Positions 43,675 to 52,125 of a stretch of 55,374 bases of DNA are shown piece by piece; position 1 is the stretch's first letter, and each line of letters starts with the position of its first letter. Source of the stretch: Lacticaseibacillus porcinae. GTDB lineage: Bacteria; Bacillota; Bacilli; Lactobacillales; Lactobacillaceae. The stretch is from the NCBI RefSeq assembly GCF_003946305.1, contig NZ_RHNS01000020.1, positions 1 to 55,374 on the forward strand, read 5' to 3'. The translations under genes and the position numbers were made by a program. The notes beneath the pieces are model-generated. The model saw only the letters and a program-made list of their open reading frames with translations. It was not told where the DNA came from and did no database searches.

Positions 43675-44223
43675 ATGGTAGAATCTGTCGAAAAACAATG
43701 GTATGTCTTGCATACTTACTCTGGTTACGAAAATAAAGTTAAAACGAACTTGGAATCCCGCGCAGGGTCCATGGGCATGGATGACTTCATTTTCCGTGTG
43801 ATCGTGCCAGAAGAAGAAGAAACCCAAACCAAAAACGGTAAGGCGAAGCAGGTCATGGAAAAGACTTTCCCAGGCTATGTCTTAGTTGAAATGGTTATGA
43901 CAGATGAATCTTGGTTCGTGGTCCGGAACACCCCAGGCGTTACAGGGTTCGTCGGCTCTCACGGTGCCGGCTCCAAGCCTGCGCCATTGGAACCAGAAGA
44001 AATCACCAGTATCTTACATTCCTTAGGGATGAGCGCTCGCAAAACTGCAAACGTTGACTTCGATCTCGGCGAAACGGTCACCATCATTGATGGCGCCTTT
44101 GCTGGTATGGAAGGTAAAGTCACTGCCAACGATAAAGAAAAGCAAAAGCTGCGTGTCACCATCAATATGTTTGATCGTGAAACTGCCGCAGAACTCGATT
44201 ACGACCAAGTCGACAAAAACTAA
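43675..44223 (+). CDS. nusG: Transcription termination/antitermination protein NusG
   Basis: This 182-residue transcription factor has an N-terminal NGN domain (EKQWYVLHTYSGYENKVKTN; FPGYVLVEMVMTDESWFVVR with NTPGVTGFVG) and a C-terminal KOW motif (GETVTIIDGAFAGMEGKV). ATG 43675 is chosen because AAAGGAGC lies just upstream; an upstream TTG gives 10 extra residues without support. Confidence 0.96.
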   Translation: MVESVEKQWYVLHTYSGYENKVKTNLESRAGSMGMDDFIFRVIVPEEEETQTKNGKAKQVMEKTFPGYVLVEMVMTDESWFVVRNTPGVTGFVGSHGAGSKPAPLEPEEITSILHSLGMSARKTANVDFDLGETVTIIDGAFAGMEGKVTANDKEKQKLRVTINMFDRETAAELDYDQVDKN

Positions 44224-44232
44224 TGGTTGCTG

Positions 44233-44265
44233 GACCGCTACTGAATTTTCAGTGGCGGTTTTTTG
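44233..44265 (+). terminator. Terminator after nusG
   Basis: GACCGCTACTGA / TCAGTGGCGGTT stem followed by TTTTT. It means the downstream structured region is not simply the nusG 3' UTR. Confidence 0.8.
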
Positions 44266-44300
44266 ACGATTTTTAGGAAAAACATTCATAGCTCTTGGTC

Positions 44301-44329
44301 TTGTCACGGGTAATTAGACGTGATATGAT
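44301..44329 (+). promoter_or_regulatory. Strong promoter of an unidentified RNA
   Basis: TTGTCA (44301-44306), exactly 17 bp, then TATGAT (44324-44329). No protein gene follows, only structured sequence. Confidence 0.7.
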
Positions 44330-44335
44330 GATGTC

Positions 44336-44716
44336 GAATTCAAGGAGGAAGGGGCGACTTAGCGCAGGTCGTCAGTAGTACTTCGCAACGAGGGGCAGTT
44401 CCTCGCAAACTGAGTGAGACTGATCCGCAGCGGCATTACGCCGTTGGATCTCTAGCTTCAAAAGTGCCGGCACCTAAGGGCCCAGTCGGGTTCAGTTAGA
44501 TCACACCGGATCGATTTCCCCATGGTGACATGGGAAGCTTGTGACGCCTGTGGACGAAAGGCAATGCAGAGCTGAGTAAGCCTTAAAGTGGTTTTGGGCC
44601 AATCCCCCAAAGTTACGCAGAGTTGTTGCTTGGGAACGCTTTTGGTCACTGCTTTGACGTAATTGAATGGCATTAAAGCCAAAAGGCCACGAAACTGAAT
44701 TCAGTTTCGTGGCCTT
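44336..44716 (+). ncRNA. Structured RNA candidate of about 380 nt, unidentified
   Basis: The sequence is rich in stems. Examples are GCGAC...GTCG, CGAGG-GGCAGTT-CCTCG, GATCC-gca-GCGGC-ATTAC-GCCGT-GGATC, GTGCCGGCAC, TTCCCCATG-GTGA-CATGGGAA, GCCT...AGGC and TTTGGG...CCCAAA. It begins after a strong promoter and ends at the hairpin 44683-44716 (AAGGCCACGAAACTGA and complement). Length and isolation suggest a housekeeping-type RNA. It lacks the RNase P GAGGAAAGTCC and ACAGAA boxes, the tmRNA GGATTCGAC end, and a T-box GGTGGNACCGCG motif. The final hairpin has its better T tail on the minus strand, so the 3' end is uncertain. Confidence 0.5.
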
Positions 44717-44723
44717 CGTGTGC

Positions 44724-45956
44724 TTATTTACTTTCTGCTTGTAGCCGTTGATCGTAAGTGCGCGTTGCTGGCAACAACCACGTGATGGCACCACAGATCA
44801 AAGTGCCGATGCCTGCAATCACAAACAACGTCGACACGCCAAGTTGATCAGCCAAAGGCCCAGCAAAAATCAAACCGACGGGACCGGTGAGACTCATTAA
44901 ACTGTTCAACACCCCAAGCACACGGCCTAAGCGTTCAGGTGGATAGCTTTGTTGGATCATCGCCATTAACAACGTGTTGAAAAATGGGGTCCCTAAGCCA
45001 GCAATCGCATTAAGTCCAACAAACCACCAAAACGCTTGTGGCGTTCCAGGCAGTAAGCCACTGGCGCCGATGGTGATCCCGATGATCGCATAAGCAAATA
45101 AAATCGGCTTCATGCGATCGCGCCATTTTCCAAATAACCCGATGATCGCACCGCCGGCAAGCATACCAGCTGAATACACCACTTCGATCAAACCGGCTTG
45201 TCCGACTGAGCCATGAAAATGTTGCATCGTCATTAACGGATACATACTAGCCGCTGGCATGAAGACTAACGTGAACCCCATGCCTAAAATCGTGATCGCC
45301 CATAACCCGCGGCGCTGGCGTAACATGGTGAACCCAGCTTTCGTGTCAGCCCAAACATGTTGTCCAGCATCAACTGCCGGGTGATAAGGAATATTGACTG
45401 GGAGTAACATCAATGTCCCAAGCAAAGCCCCGAGCACATCGAGTAAAATCAACCAGCGAATATCGACAACACTAAATAAGAACGCCCCTAGCGCTGGTGC
45501 GATCAACATATTCGCTGACTGCACCATGCCGAGTTGCCCGTTGACACGAGTGAGTTCATCTTCTGGGACTAACGTTGGGATCAACGCTTGGATCGTCGGC
45601 ATTTGAAATGTTTGGGCGATTGCGCGCATCGCTAAGCTGACAAACACCAACCATAATGGAAATTGATCGCGCCCAGCGATAAATAAAGCCAAGGCAAAGG
45701 CCGCGACGATCCAATCCGAGATGATCAATAGCCATTTTTTGTGGCTACGATCGATAAACCCGCCGACAAAAGGACTTAAGATCACCATCGGGACCATGCC
45801 CACTAAAGTCGCATAACTTAAAATCGTGGCTGAGCCAGTATGTTTGGTGAGGTACCAAATGATTGCATATTGCACGATCATCGTGGTGATCCCAGACAAG
45901 AACTGACCGCCTAAAAACAAATTGACGTTTTTGCGCCAATGATGCATCGGTGACAT
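44724..45956 (-). CDS. MFS-family efflux transporter
   Basis: This 410-residue major facilitator has about 12 helices and the motif-A region GGFIDRSHKKWLLIISD between helices 2 and 3. It belongs to the group of macrolide/multidrug exporters of the MefA/YxaM-like type by overall appearance; substrate unknown. ATG 45956 follows GGAGGAAACGCC. Monocistronic; it interrupts the usual nusG-rplK neighbourhood on the opposite strand. The hairpin 44683-44716 is its terminator. Confidence 0.86.
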   Translation of the reverse strand: MSPMHHWRKNVNLFLGGQFLSGITTMIVQYAIIWYLTKHTGSATILSYATLVGMVPMVILSPFVGGFIDRSHKKWLLIISDWIVAAFALALFIAGRDQFPLWLVFVSLAMRAIAQTFQMPTIQALIPTLVPEDELTRVNGQLGMVQSANMLIAPALGAFLFSVVDIRWLILLDVLGALLGTLMLLPVNIPYHPAVDAGQHVWADTKAGFTMLRQRRGLWAITILGMGFTLVFMPAASMYPLMTMQHFHGSVGQAGLIEVVYSAGMLAGGAIIGLFGKWRDRMKPILFAYAIIGITIGASGLLPGTPQAFWWFVGLNAIAGLGTPFFNTLLMAMIQQSYPPERLGRVLGVLNSLMSLTGPVGLIFAGPLADQLGVSTLFVIAGIGTLICGAITWLLPATRTYDQRLQAESK

Positions 45957-46041
45957 GGCGTTTCCTCCATAGATAAAGTGACAGATGTTGGGTAGCTACA
46001 TTTTAACAAAATAATTTACGTCACGACTAGTCAGGTTTTGC

Positions 46042-46070
46042 TTGCAAAGGGTATTTTTTCATGCTAATCT
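46042..46070 (+). promoter_or_regulatory. Promoter of rplKA
   Basis: TTGCAA (46042-46047), 17 bp, TAATCT (46065-46070). The leader of about 80 bases contains TGGCC/GGCCA and TGGGAGG elements of the kind found in L1/L11 leaders. Confidence 0.55.
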
Positions 46071-46158
46071 ATTCTGGTATGTTTTGTGCATACACGTGGG
46101 AGGCCAAAATTGACTTGGCCATCATGACCACATCACGGACTTAAGGAGGTTATGTTTC

Positions 46159-46584
46159 GTGGCTAAAAAAGTAGCAAACATCGTTAAACTCCAGATCCCT
46201 GCGGGGAAGGCAACTCCAGCTCCTCCAGTAGGTCCTGCTTTAGGGCAGGCCGGGATCAACATCATGGGTTTCACCAAGGATTTCAATGCACGCACTGCTG
46301 ATCAAGCAGGCATGATCATCCCTGTTGTGATCACTGTGTTCGAAGATCGTTCCTTCGAATTCGTTACCAAGACCCCTCCAGCAGCTATCTTGCTGAAGAA
46401 AGCCGCTGGCGTTGAACACGGTTCTGGCGAACCAAACACCAAGAAAGTCGCTACTGTGACTAAGGATCAAGTTCGTCAAATCGCTGAAACGAAGATGCAA
46501 GACCTTAACGCTGCAGACGTAGAAGCTGCTATGCGCATGGTTGAAGGGACAGCTCGTTCCATGGGCTTCGTTGTCGAAGGCTAA
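46159..46584 (+). CDS. rplK: 50S ribosomal protein L11
   Basis: This 141-residue protein of normal length has the N-terminal [21 protein letters not shown] segment (target of PrmA methylation and site of thiostrepton action) and the C-terminal rRNA-binding signature [12 protein letters not shown]. Start codon GTG 46159 behind AAGGAGG. Confidence 0.97.
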   Translation: MAKKVANIVKLQIPAGKATPAPPVGPALGQAGINIMGFTKDFNARTADQAGMIIPVVITVFEDRSFEFVTKTPPAAILLKKAAGVEHGSGEPNTKKVATVTKDQVRQIAETKMQDLNAADVEAAMRMVEGTARSMGFVVEG

Positions 46585-46674
46585 GAACTGTCCGGATCCT
46601 CGGCAAAAGTCGAGTGAATCAAGTGGAAGGGCTAAGGCCCGCTGACCACATTTGCAAGGAGGAAAATTCCCAAA

Positions 46675-47364
46675 ATGGCTAAAAAAGCAAAGAAGTTTCT
46701 TGAAGCACAAAAGCAAGTTGACGCAACCAAGACTTACGCCCCAGCAGAAGCTGTCGCATTAGTTAAGGCCATCGACTTTGCTAAGTTCGATGCAACTGTT
46801 GAAGTTGCTTACAACTTAAACATCGACGTAAAACAAGCTGACCAACAGATCCGTGGGGCCGTTGTGCTTCCTAACGGGACTGGCCGTAGCCAAACTGTCA
46901 TCGTCTTCGCCGAAGGCCCACAAGCCAAAATGGCTGAAGAAGCTGGCGCAGACTTTGTCGGCGGCGACGACTTGGTTCAAAAGATCCAAGACGGCTGGTT
47001 AGACTTTGACGTTGCGGTTGCAACGCCACCGATGATGGCTAAGGTTGGTCGTTTAGGCCGTGTCCTTGGTCCTAAAGGCTTGATGCCTAACCCAAAGACC
47101 GGTACTGTGACGATGGACGTTACCAAAGCTGTTAACGACATCAAAGCAGGTCAAGTGGCATACCGTGCTGATAAAGCTGGTATCGTTCACGCACCGATCG
47201 GTAAGGTTTCCTTCTCTGAAGAAAAACTTGCTGAAAACTTCAAGGCGATGAACGACGTGATCACGAAAGCACGTCCTGCATCTACCAAGGGTGTTTACAT
47301 CAAGAGCTTGACTTTGACTTCCACCTTCGGGCCTGGTGTCAAAGTTGACGCCCAAGCTTTCTAA
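46675..47364 (+). CDS. rplA: 50S ribosomal protein L1
   Basis: This 229-residue protein has the L1 signature [20 protein letters not shown] and the C-terminal [18 protein letters not shown] follows AAGGAGG. The 90-base gap after rplK is the likely place of L1 autoregulation. rplJ and rplL, which commonly follow, are absent here; a terminator comes next. Confidence 0.97.
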   Translation: MAKKAKKFLEAQKQVDATKTYAPAEAVALVKAIDFAKFDATVEVAYNLNIDVKQADQQIRGAVVLPNGTGRSQTVIVFAEGPQAKMAEEAGADFVGGDDLVQKIQDGWLDFDVAVATPPMMAKVGRLGRVLGPKGLMPNPKTGTVTMDVTKAVNDIKAGQVAYRADKAGIVHAPIGKVSFSEEKLAENFKAMNDVITKARPASTKGVYIKSLTLTSTFGPGVKVDAQAF

Positions 47365-47381
47365 TCAACTGATTACAAAGC

Positions 47382-47418
47382 AAAGCCATCATCGGGATTT
47401 CTCGGTGATGGCTTTTTT
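47382..47418 (+). terminator. Terminator after rplA
   Basis: AAAGCCATCA-TCGGGATTTCTCGG-TGATGGCTTTTTT hairpin and T run. Confidence 0.85.
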
Positions 47419-47435
47419 GGTGTCTTTAAAGACTC

Positions 47436-47660
47436 CGAGGGTTGGGTCTCACTCCGGTGAGCGGGATCATGGTCGTGCGGCCGGCTGCAGAAATCGGCAA
47501 AGTGCGCCGATGTTCTTACGCCTAAAATATGAACCAAAGAAAACCACTTTGTTTCATATTTTGCCGGTGAAATCTGCGCAAGCCGCCAAAATGCGGCGTC
47601 TTCCTTGATTTCACTGCCACGACCATGATCCCGCTCACCTCCATGAGACCCAAGCCTCTC
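47436..47660 (+). repeat. Dispersed nested-hairpin element, copy 2
   Basis: The core 47456-47639 matches copy 1 (33907-34093, opposite strand). The outer arms pair over about 40 bp: GTTGGGTCTCA...GGTGAGCGGGATCATGGTCG at 47441-47476 with its complement at 47619-47652. The last 22 bp of the arm are perfect. The central hairpin at 47524-47562 is AAAATATGAACCAAAG / CTTTGTTTCATATTTT. Smaller stems (CGGC...GCCG) lie between. It fills most of the 415-bp gap between rplA and the GNAT gene; no credible ORF is present. Confidence 0.78.
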
Positions 47661-47737
47661 CGTCAGTGAGTACTACGGGCAAAACGCCGGGTGTGGATAA
47701 TATGATGATTGCCATTGCGTGATGAAAAAGTGTGGAT

Positions 47738-47770
47738 AAAAAAGCTGACTCACAATTTCTGAGTCAGCTT
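47738..47770 (-). terminator. Terminator of the GNAT gene
   Basis: AAAAGCTGACTCA / TGAGTCAGCTT stem with an A run on the plus strand. Confidence 0.8.
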
Positions 47771-47779
47771 GATAACCAT

Positions 47780-48331
47780 CTATGCAGTATGGGCTTGTGG
47801 GTGTTGCGGTAATTGGTGGAATGGAATAAACGCTTGCGGGGCGCCATCGCTGAGGCGTCGTTCAAACCAATGGATGTCGACCCATTCGCCGAGTTTGTAG
47901 CCAACTTTTTCAAAATGGCCAACTTCAATAAAGCCTAAACGTTCGTGGAAATTTAAACTGCGCTGGTTGTTCCCGGTGACACAGGCCATCACAGTTTGGA
48001 CATGTTGTTGCGTCAATAATTCAAATAATGCGTGATATAGTGCTTGACCGACGCCATGGCCTGAGTGGCCGACGTAAATACTAGTTTCCACGGTCCAGTT
48101 GTAACCGAGGCGCTCTTTGTAGCGATGGGCGTAGGCATAACCTAAGATGTCGCCGTTGTCGGCGCAAGCCACTAAGTAAGGGTAATCTGGCAAAGTGTCG
48201 ACGATGCGTTGGGTGAAGTCGGCAATGGTCGGGACTTCGGTTTCTAAGGTCACGGTGGTATTGGTGACAAAAGGCGCGTAAATCGTCAACAAGTCTGCGC
48301 CATCAGTGGGTTGGGCGTTTCGAATATACAT
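47780..48331 (-). CDS. GNAT-family N-acetyltransferase (Pat/phosphinothricin-type)
   Basis: This 183-residue acetyl-CoA-dependent acetyltransferase starts MYIRNAQPTDGADLL and has the acetyl-CoA-binding loop VGHSGHGVGQALYHALFELL and the ending NFHERLGFIEVGHFEKVGYK, the hallmarks of the phosphinothricin acetyltransferase/YncA group. Substrate unknown (methionine sulfoximine-like or amino acid derivatives are common). ATG 48331 follows GGAGGATCTGTG; the longer reading to 48400 lacks support. Confidence 0.9.
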   Translation of the reverse strand: MYIRNAQPTDGADLLTIYAPFVTNTTVTLETEVPTIADFTQRIVDTLPDYPYLVACADNGDILGYAYAHRYKERLGYNWTVETSIYVGHSGHGVGQALYHALFELLTQQHVQTVMACVTGNNQRSLNFHERLGFIEVGHFEKVGYKLGEWVDIHWFERRLSDGAPQAFIPFHQLPQHPQAHTA

Positions 48332-48550
48332 CACAGATCCTCCAAAAGCGATATGGTTTAGTTTACCGCCTGATGACTTGGCCGTAAATATCATAATCAT
48401 TGGTGATTCTGTGACTTTCCGTGGTACGATTAGAATATTAATGATTTATGAGAGCTTTAGGGTAAGGAACTTGCGGGTTATAAACAGAAGTTAGCAAAAG
48501 TTGACTGACGCACCAAAAGGATTTTTATTTCAAAGCAGTCAGGGGGACCT

Positions 48551-50278
48551 ATGAAAACTTTATGGCCGTATTTACGGCGTTTTGGTAAACCAGCGATCAT
48601 CGCCACCATTGCGACGATCGTCTTGGCGTTTGCCACATTATGGCAGCCACGATTGCTGCAATCGATGATGAACGCGATCATTGCCAATGACCAGAAATCT
48701 GTGCTGCATTTAGGGATCTGGTTAGTGGGGCTGGCGGTATTAGGCATTGCGGCTGGGATCGTGAATACTTTTTATTCGGCGAAAACTGCTGTAGGCGTGG
48801 CGACAACGATGCGCCGCGATTTATATGCCCAAGTGCAAAAATTCGCTTTTGCTGATATCGAGCGATTTTCTGCCAGCAACTTAGTGGTGCGGATGACTAA
48901 CGACGTCAACCAAGTTCAAGGGATGTTGATGTCAGTCTTTCAAATCGTGTTTCGGGTGCCGGTGTTGTTTGTTGGCGCCTTGATCTTGGCCTTGATCACT
49001 ATTCCTAGGATGTGGTGGGTGATCGTGTTGATGATCGTGATCGTGGTGTTGATCGCGGTATTCGGCACCAAGAAAATGGGCGGTTTGTTTGCCAAGGTTC
49101 AAGCAGATATCGATGAAGTTAACACCATTGCCCGCGAGAACTTAATGGGTGTGCGAGTGGTGAAGTCGTTCAATCAAGAGCCGCAACAAATCAAACAATT
49201 CACCACCGCATCTGATCGTATGGTCGACATTACCGTGAAAATTGGGTACACCTTTTCTTGGATGATGCCAGGATTCTTCTTGATCGCCAACCTCACGTGT
49301 GTGTTGGTGTTGTTGCTAGTCGGCCGCAGTATTGGGGCCCATCCTAGTGACTTAGCCGCAGTGTCCAGTTTCATTAGTTATGTGATGCAACTACTCATGG
49401 CGATCATCAATGCCTCGTTTATTTTAACTGGGGCGACGCGGGCGTTTGTTTCCTTAGGGCGGATCGGGAAAGTCCTCGACCATGAACCTTCAATGGTATT
49501 GCCACAAGGCCCAGAAGAGAAACTCACTGGGAGTTTGGAATTCAATGATGTGACCTTTACATATCCTGGTGACACGGAACCGACATTAAAAGACGTCAGC
49601 TTCAGCGTCAAACCTGGTGAAATGTTAGGGATCGTTGGCGCGACTGGCTCTGGTAAATCGACGTTAGCCCAGTTGATCCCAAGATTATTTGATGTCGACC
49701 GCGGGACGATTCGCATTGGCGGCCATGATGTCCGCGACCTCAACGCGGCGACGTTGCGTGGCAATGTGGCGATGGTGTTGCAACGCGCGACGTTGTTTTC
49801 TGGGACGATCGCCAATAATTTACGGCAAGGCAAACCTGATGCGACCTTGCCAGATATGCGTTGGGCGGCAAATGTTGCGCAATCGGCAGAATTTATCGAT
49901 CGCTTAGATGCGCATTACGACGCTGAAGTCGAAGAGCGCTCGGCGAACTTCTCAGGTGGTCAAAAGCAACGGTTGGCCATCACCCGTGGCGTTATTGGGA
50001 AACCGACGATTCTGATCATGGATGATTCCACGTCAGCATTGGATGCCCGCAGTGAACGTTTAGTCCAAGATGCGTTGAATCATGAACTGCAAGATACCAC
50101 CACAGTGCTGATCGCTGAGAAATTGTCCGCAGTGATCCGCGCTGATCAAATCTTAGTAGTGGATCATGGGGAGATTGTCGCAGCAGGCACACATGCGGAA
50201 TTGGTGAAAACCAGTCCGATTTATCAAGAAATTTATCAAACGCAACGGGCATTAGAAGGGAGTGAGGCACATGCGTGA
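48551..50278 (+). CDS. Heterodimeric ABC exporter subunit, BmrC/LmrC type
   Basis: This 575-residue half transporter has six N-terminal membrane helices (about residues 15-300) and a C-terminal ATPase domain. It has Walker A GATGSGKST, signature NFSGGQKQRLAITRG and Walker B ILIMDDSTSALD. The catalytic Glu after Walker B is Asp here, so its own composite site is degenerate, as in BmrC/LmrC. It pairs with the next gene, which it overlaps by 8 bases. Heterodimers of this type export drugs and other amphiphiles. AGGGGGACCT precedes ATG 48551. Confidence 0.9.
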   Translation: MKTLWPYLRRFGKPAIIATIATIVLAFATLWQPRLLQSMMNAIIANDQKSVLHLGIWLVGLAVLGIAAGIVNTFYSAKTAVGVATTMRRDLYAQVQKFAFADIERFSASNLVVRMTNDVNQVQGMLMSVFQIVFRVPVLFVGALILALITIPRMWWVIVLMIVIVVLIAVFGTKKMGGLFAKVQADIDEVNTIARENLMGVRVVKSFNQEPQQIKQFTTASDRMVDITVKIGYTFSWMMPGFFLIANLTCVLVLLLVGRSIGAHPSDLAAVSSFISYVMQLLMAIINASFILTGATRAFVSLGRIGKVLDHEPSMVLPQGPEEKLTGSLEFNDVTFTYPGDTEPTLKDVSFSVKPGEMLGIVGATGSGKSTLAQLIPRLFDVDRGTIRIGGHDVRDLNAATLRGNVAMVLQRATLFSGTIANNLRQGKPDATLPDMRWAANVAQSAEFIDRLDAHYDAEVEERSANFSGGQKQRLAITRGVIGKPTILIMDDSTSALDARSERLVQDALNHELQDTTTVLIAEKLSAVIRADQILVVDHGEIVAAGTHAELVKTSPIYQEIYQTQRALEGSEAHA

Positions 50279-52028
50279 TTTTAAATTAGCGATGCATTAT
50301 TATCGCGTGTACCTCGGGCGCTTCTCATGGTGGTTGCTTGCGGCAGTGTTTACAGTATTGATTTTTGCTGTGACTAACGCTGCGGCACCGATGTTTTTAG
50401 GTCGGGCGATCACTGCGTTGACCAATACGGTACAACATGGACAAGGCTTGACGCCATTTTACCAAAATGCCGCGATTTTAACGGCGTTGTATGTGGCATC
50501 TGACTTTGGCGATTGGTCGACTTCGATGATCCTTTCATGGGTCGGCGGCACCGCTACTGGCGACATGCGGACTGGCTTGTTCAAAAAAATGCAACGGCTG
50601 CCAGTGAAATACTTTGATACCCATTCTGATGGGGACATTTTAGCGCGGTACACGTCAGATCTGGATAACATTTTTAATGCGATGAATGAAGTGTTCGTCC
50701 AAATGTTTTATTCGATCTCCCAATTCATTGGGGCGATCTACGTGATGTTTGCCGCGTCGCAACAACTCGCTTGGGTGACCTTGGCCACGACGCCATTAGC
50801 TGCGATCATTGCGGTGGTCAACATTCGCCAAGCTAGTCGTGCGGTGAACTTGCAACAAGATAATGTCGGCAAGCTCAACGGCTACATCAACGAACAAGTC
50901 ACTGGGCAAAAGGTGATCATCACCAACGGCTTGCAAGAAGATTCGCTAAAAGGCTTTGATGAACTCAATGACCAAGTGGCCAAAACCACTTTGACTGGGC
51001 AGATCTGGTCAGGGGTGTTACAACCGTTGATGAGTGGGTTGATGTTGTTGACCACTGCCATTGTGATCTTCTTTGGTAGTTGGTTGGTGTTACAAGGCAA
51101 CTTATCAACTGGCGCGGCGTTGGCGTTAGTCGTGGTGTTCGTGCAATACGCCCAACAATATTTTCAACCGATCGTGATGATGACCAGTCTTTATGCCCAG
51201 ATTCAATTGGCGATCACAGGCGCCCGCCGTGTCGCTGAAGTGCATGAGAACACTGAAGAAGTGCGACCGACTGACGGCTTGCCTGTATCGGCAGTCAATC
51301 AAGCACTGCGAGTCAATGATGTGCGCTTCTCTTACATTCCTGGCAAAGAAGTGCTTCATGGCGTGTCGTTTGAAGCGCGTCGTGGGGAAATGGTTGCGTT
51401 AGTGGGGCCGACTGGCTCTGGGAAAACGACGATCATGAACTTGCTTAATCGCTTCTATGATGTGGACTCTGGTGCCATTGAAGTCGATGGCGTCGATGTC
51501 CGCAAACTCGATCTCACGCAGTTACGTGATACAGTCGGGATCGTTTTGCAAGATCCACAGTTGTTCTCAGGCACCGTCGCGTCAAACTTGTGCTTCGGCA
51601 AACCTGATGCGACGCGCGAAGAAATGGTGTTTGCTGCTAAGCAAGCTTACATTCATGATTACATCATGAGTTTGCCAAAAGGCTACGACACACCGCTTTC
51701 TGATGAACAAAGCTTGTTCTCTGCAGGGCAAAAGCAATTGTTGAGCATTGCGCGGACGATTTTGACCGATCCGAAGCTGTTGATTTTAGATGAAGCCACG
51801 TCAAACGTGGATACAGTGACCGAAGCGGCGATTCAAAAAGCGATGGATAATGTGATCGCTGGCCGCACCAGCTTTGTCATTGCGCACCGTTTGAAGACGA
51901 TCCTTGCGGCTGACCGCATCGAAGTCTTGCAACATGGCCGTATCATTGAAGCTGGCAACCATCAAGAGCTGTTAGCCCAAGATGGCTTTTATGCGAGCTT
52001 GTATAAAAATCAAATGGTATTTGATTAA
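50271..52028 (+). CDS. Heterodimeric ABC exporter subunit, BmrD/LmrD type
   Basis: This 585-residue half transporter has six membrane helices, Walker A GPTGSGKTT and Walker B LLILDEATSNVD with the catalytic Glu present. Its signature is altered to FSAGQKQLLSIAR (LSGGQ changed to FSAGQ). The complementary defects in the two subunits are the pattern of asymmetric exporters with one working ATP site. ATG 50271 follows GGGAG; the GTG at 50262 is less well placed. Confidence 0.9.
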   Translation: MRDFKLAMHYYRVYLGRFSWWLLAAVFTVLIFAVTNAAAPMFLGRAITALTNTVQHGQGLTPFYQNAAILTALYVASDFGDWSTSMILSWVGGTATGDMRTGLFKKMQRLPVKYFDTHSDGDILARYTSDLDNIFNAMNEVFVQMFYSISQFIGAIYVMFAASQQLAWVTLATTPLAAIIAVVNIRQASRAVNLQQDNVGKLNGYINEQVTGQKVIITNGLQEDSLKGFDELNDQVAKTTLTGQIWSGVLQPLMSGLMLLTTAIVIFFGSWLVLQGNLSTGAALALVVVFVQYAQQYFQPIVMMTSLYAQIQLAITGARRVAEVHENTEEVRPTDGLPVSAVNQALRVNDVRFSYIPGKEVLHGVSFEARRGEMVALVGPTGSGKTTIMNLLNRFYDVDSGAIEVDGVDVRKLDLTQLRDTVGIVLQDPQLFSGTVASNLCFGKPDATREEMVFAAKQAYIHDYIMSLPKGYDTPLSDEQSLFSAGQKQLLSIARTILTDPKLLILDEATSNVDTVTEAAIQKAMDNVIAGRTSFVIAHRLKTILAADRIEVLQHGRIIEAGNHQELLAQDGFYASLYKNQMVFD

Positions 52029-52031
52029 ACC

Positions 52032-52066
52032 GGTAGCGCTGATCATGTGGTCAGCGCTATTTTTGA
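52032..52066 (+). terminator. Terminator of the ABC exporter operon
   Basis: TAGCGCTGA-TCATGTGG-TCAGCGCTA stem followed by TTTTTG. Confidence 0.85.
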
Positions 52067-52125
52067 CGTCAAAATTGACAGAATGGCGATTGCTGATATG
52101 CTAAGCGCAAATTGGAGGGATCGAC

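Noticed and set aside
44336-44716. RNase P RNA, tmRNA or T-box leader at 44.3 kb
   Set aside because: The RNase P boxes (GAGGAAAGTCC, ACAGAA), the tmRNA ends and tag ORF, and the T-box GGTGG-ACCGCG motif are not found; no aminoacyl or amino acid gene follows on the plus strand.
44458-44794. 74- and 97-codon minus-strand ORFs over the RNA candidate
   Set aside because: No ribosome site, overlap with the MFS stop and terminator hairpin, and no recognisable protein features.
47336-47608. 90-codon plus-strand ORF after rplA
   Set aside because: It begins inside rplA and runs through a terminator and the hairpin repeat.
33907-47660. Composite transposon or invertible segment bounded by the two inverted repeat copies
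   Set aside because: The copies are inverted, which would permit inversion, but 13.5 kb of core genes (secE, nusG, rplKA) lie between and there is no transposase or recombinase.
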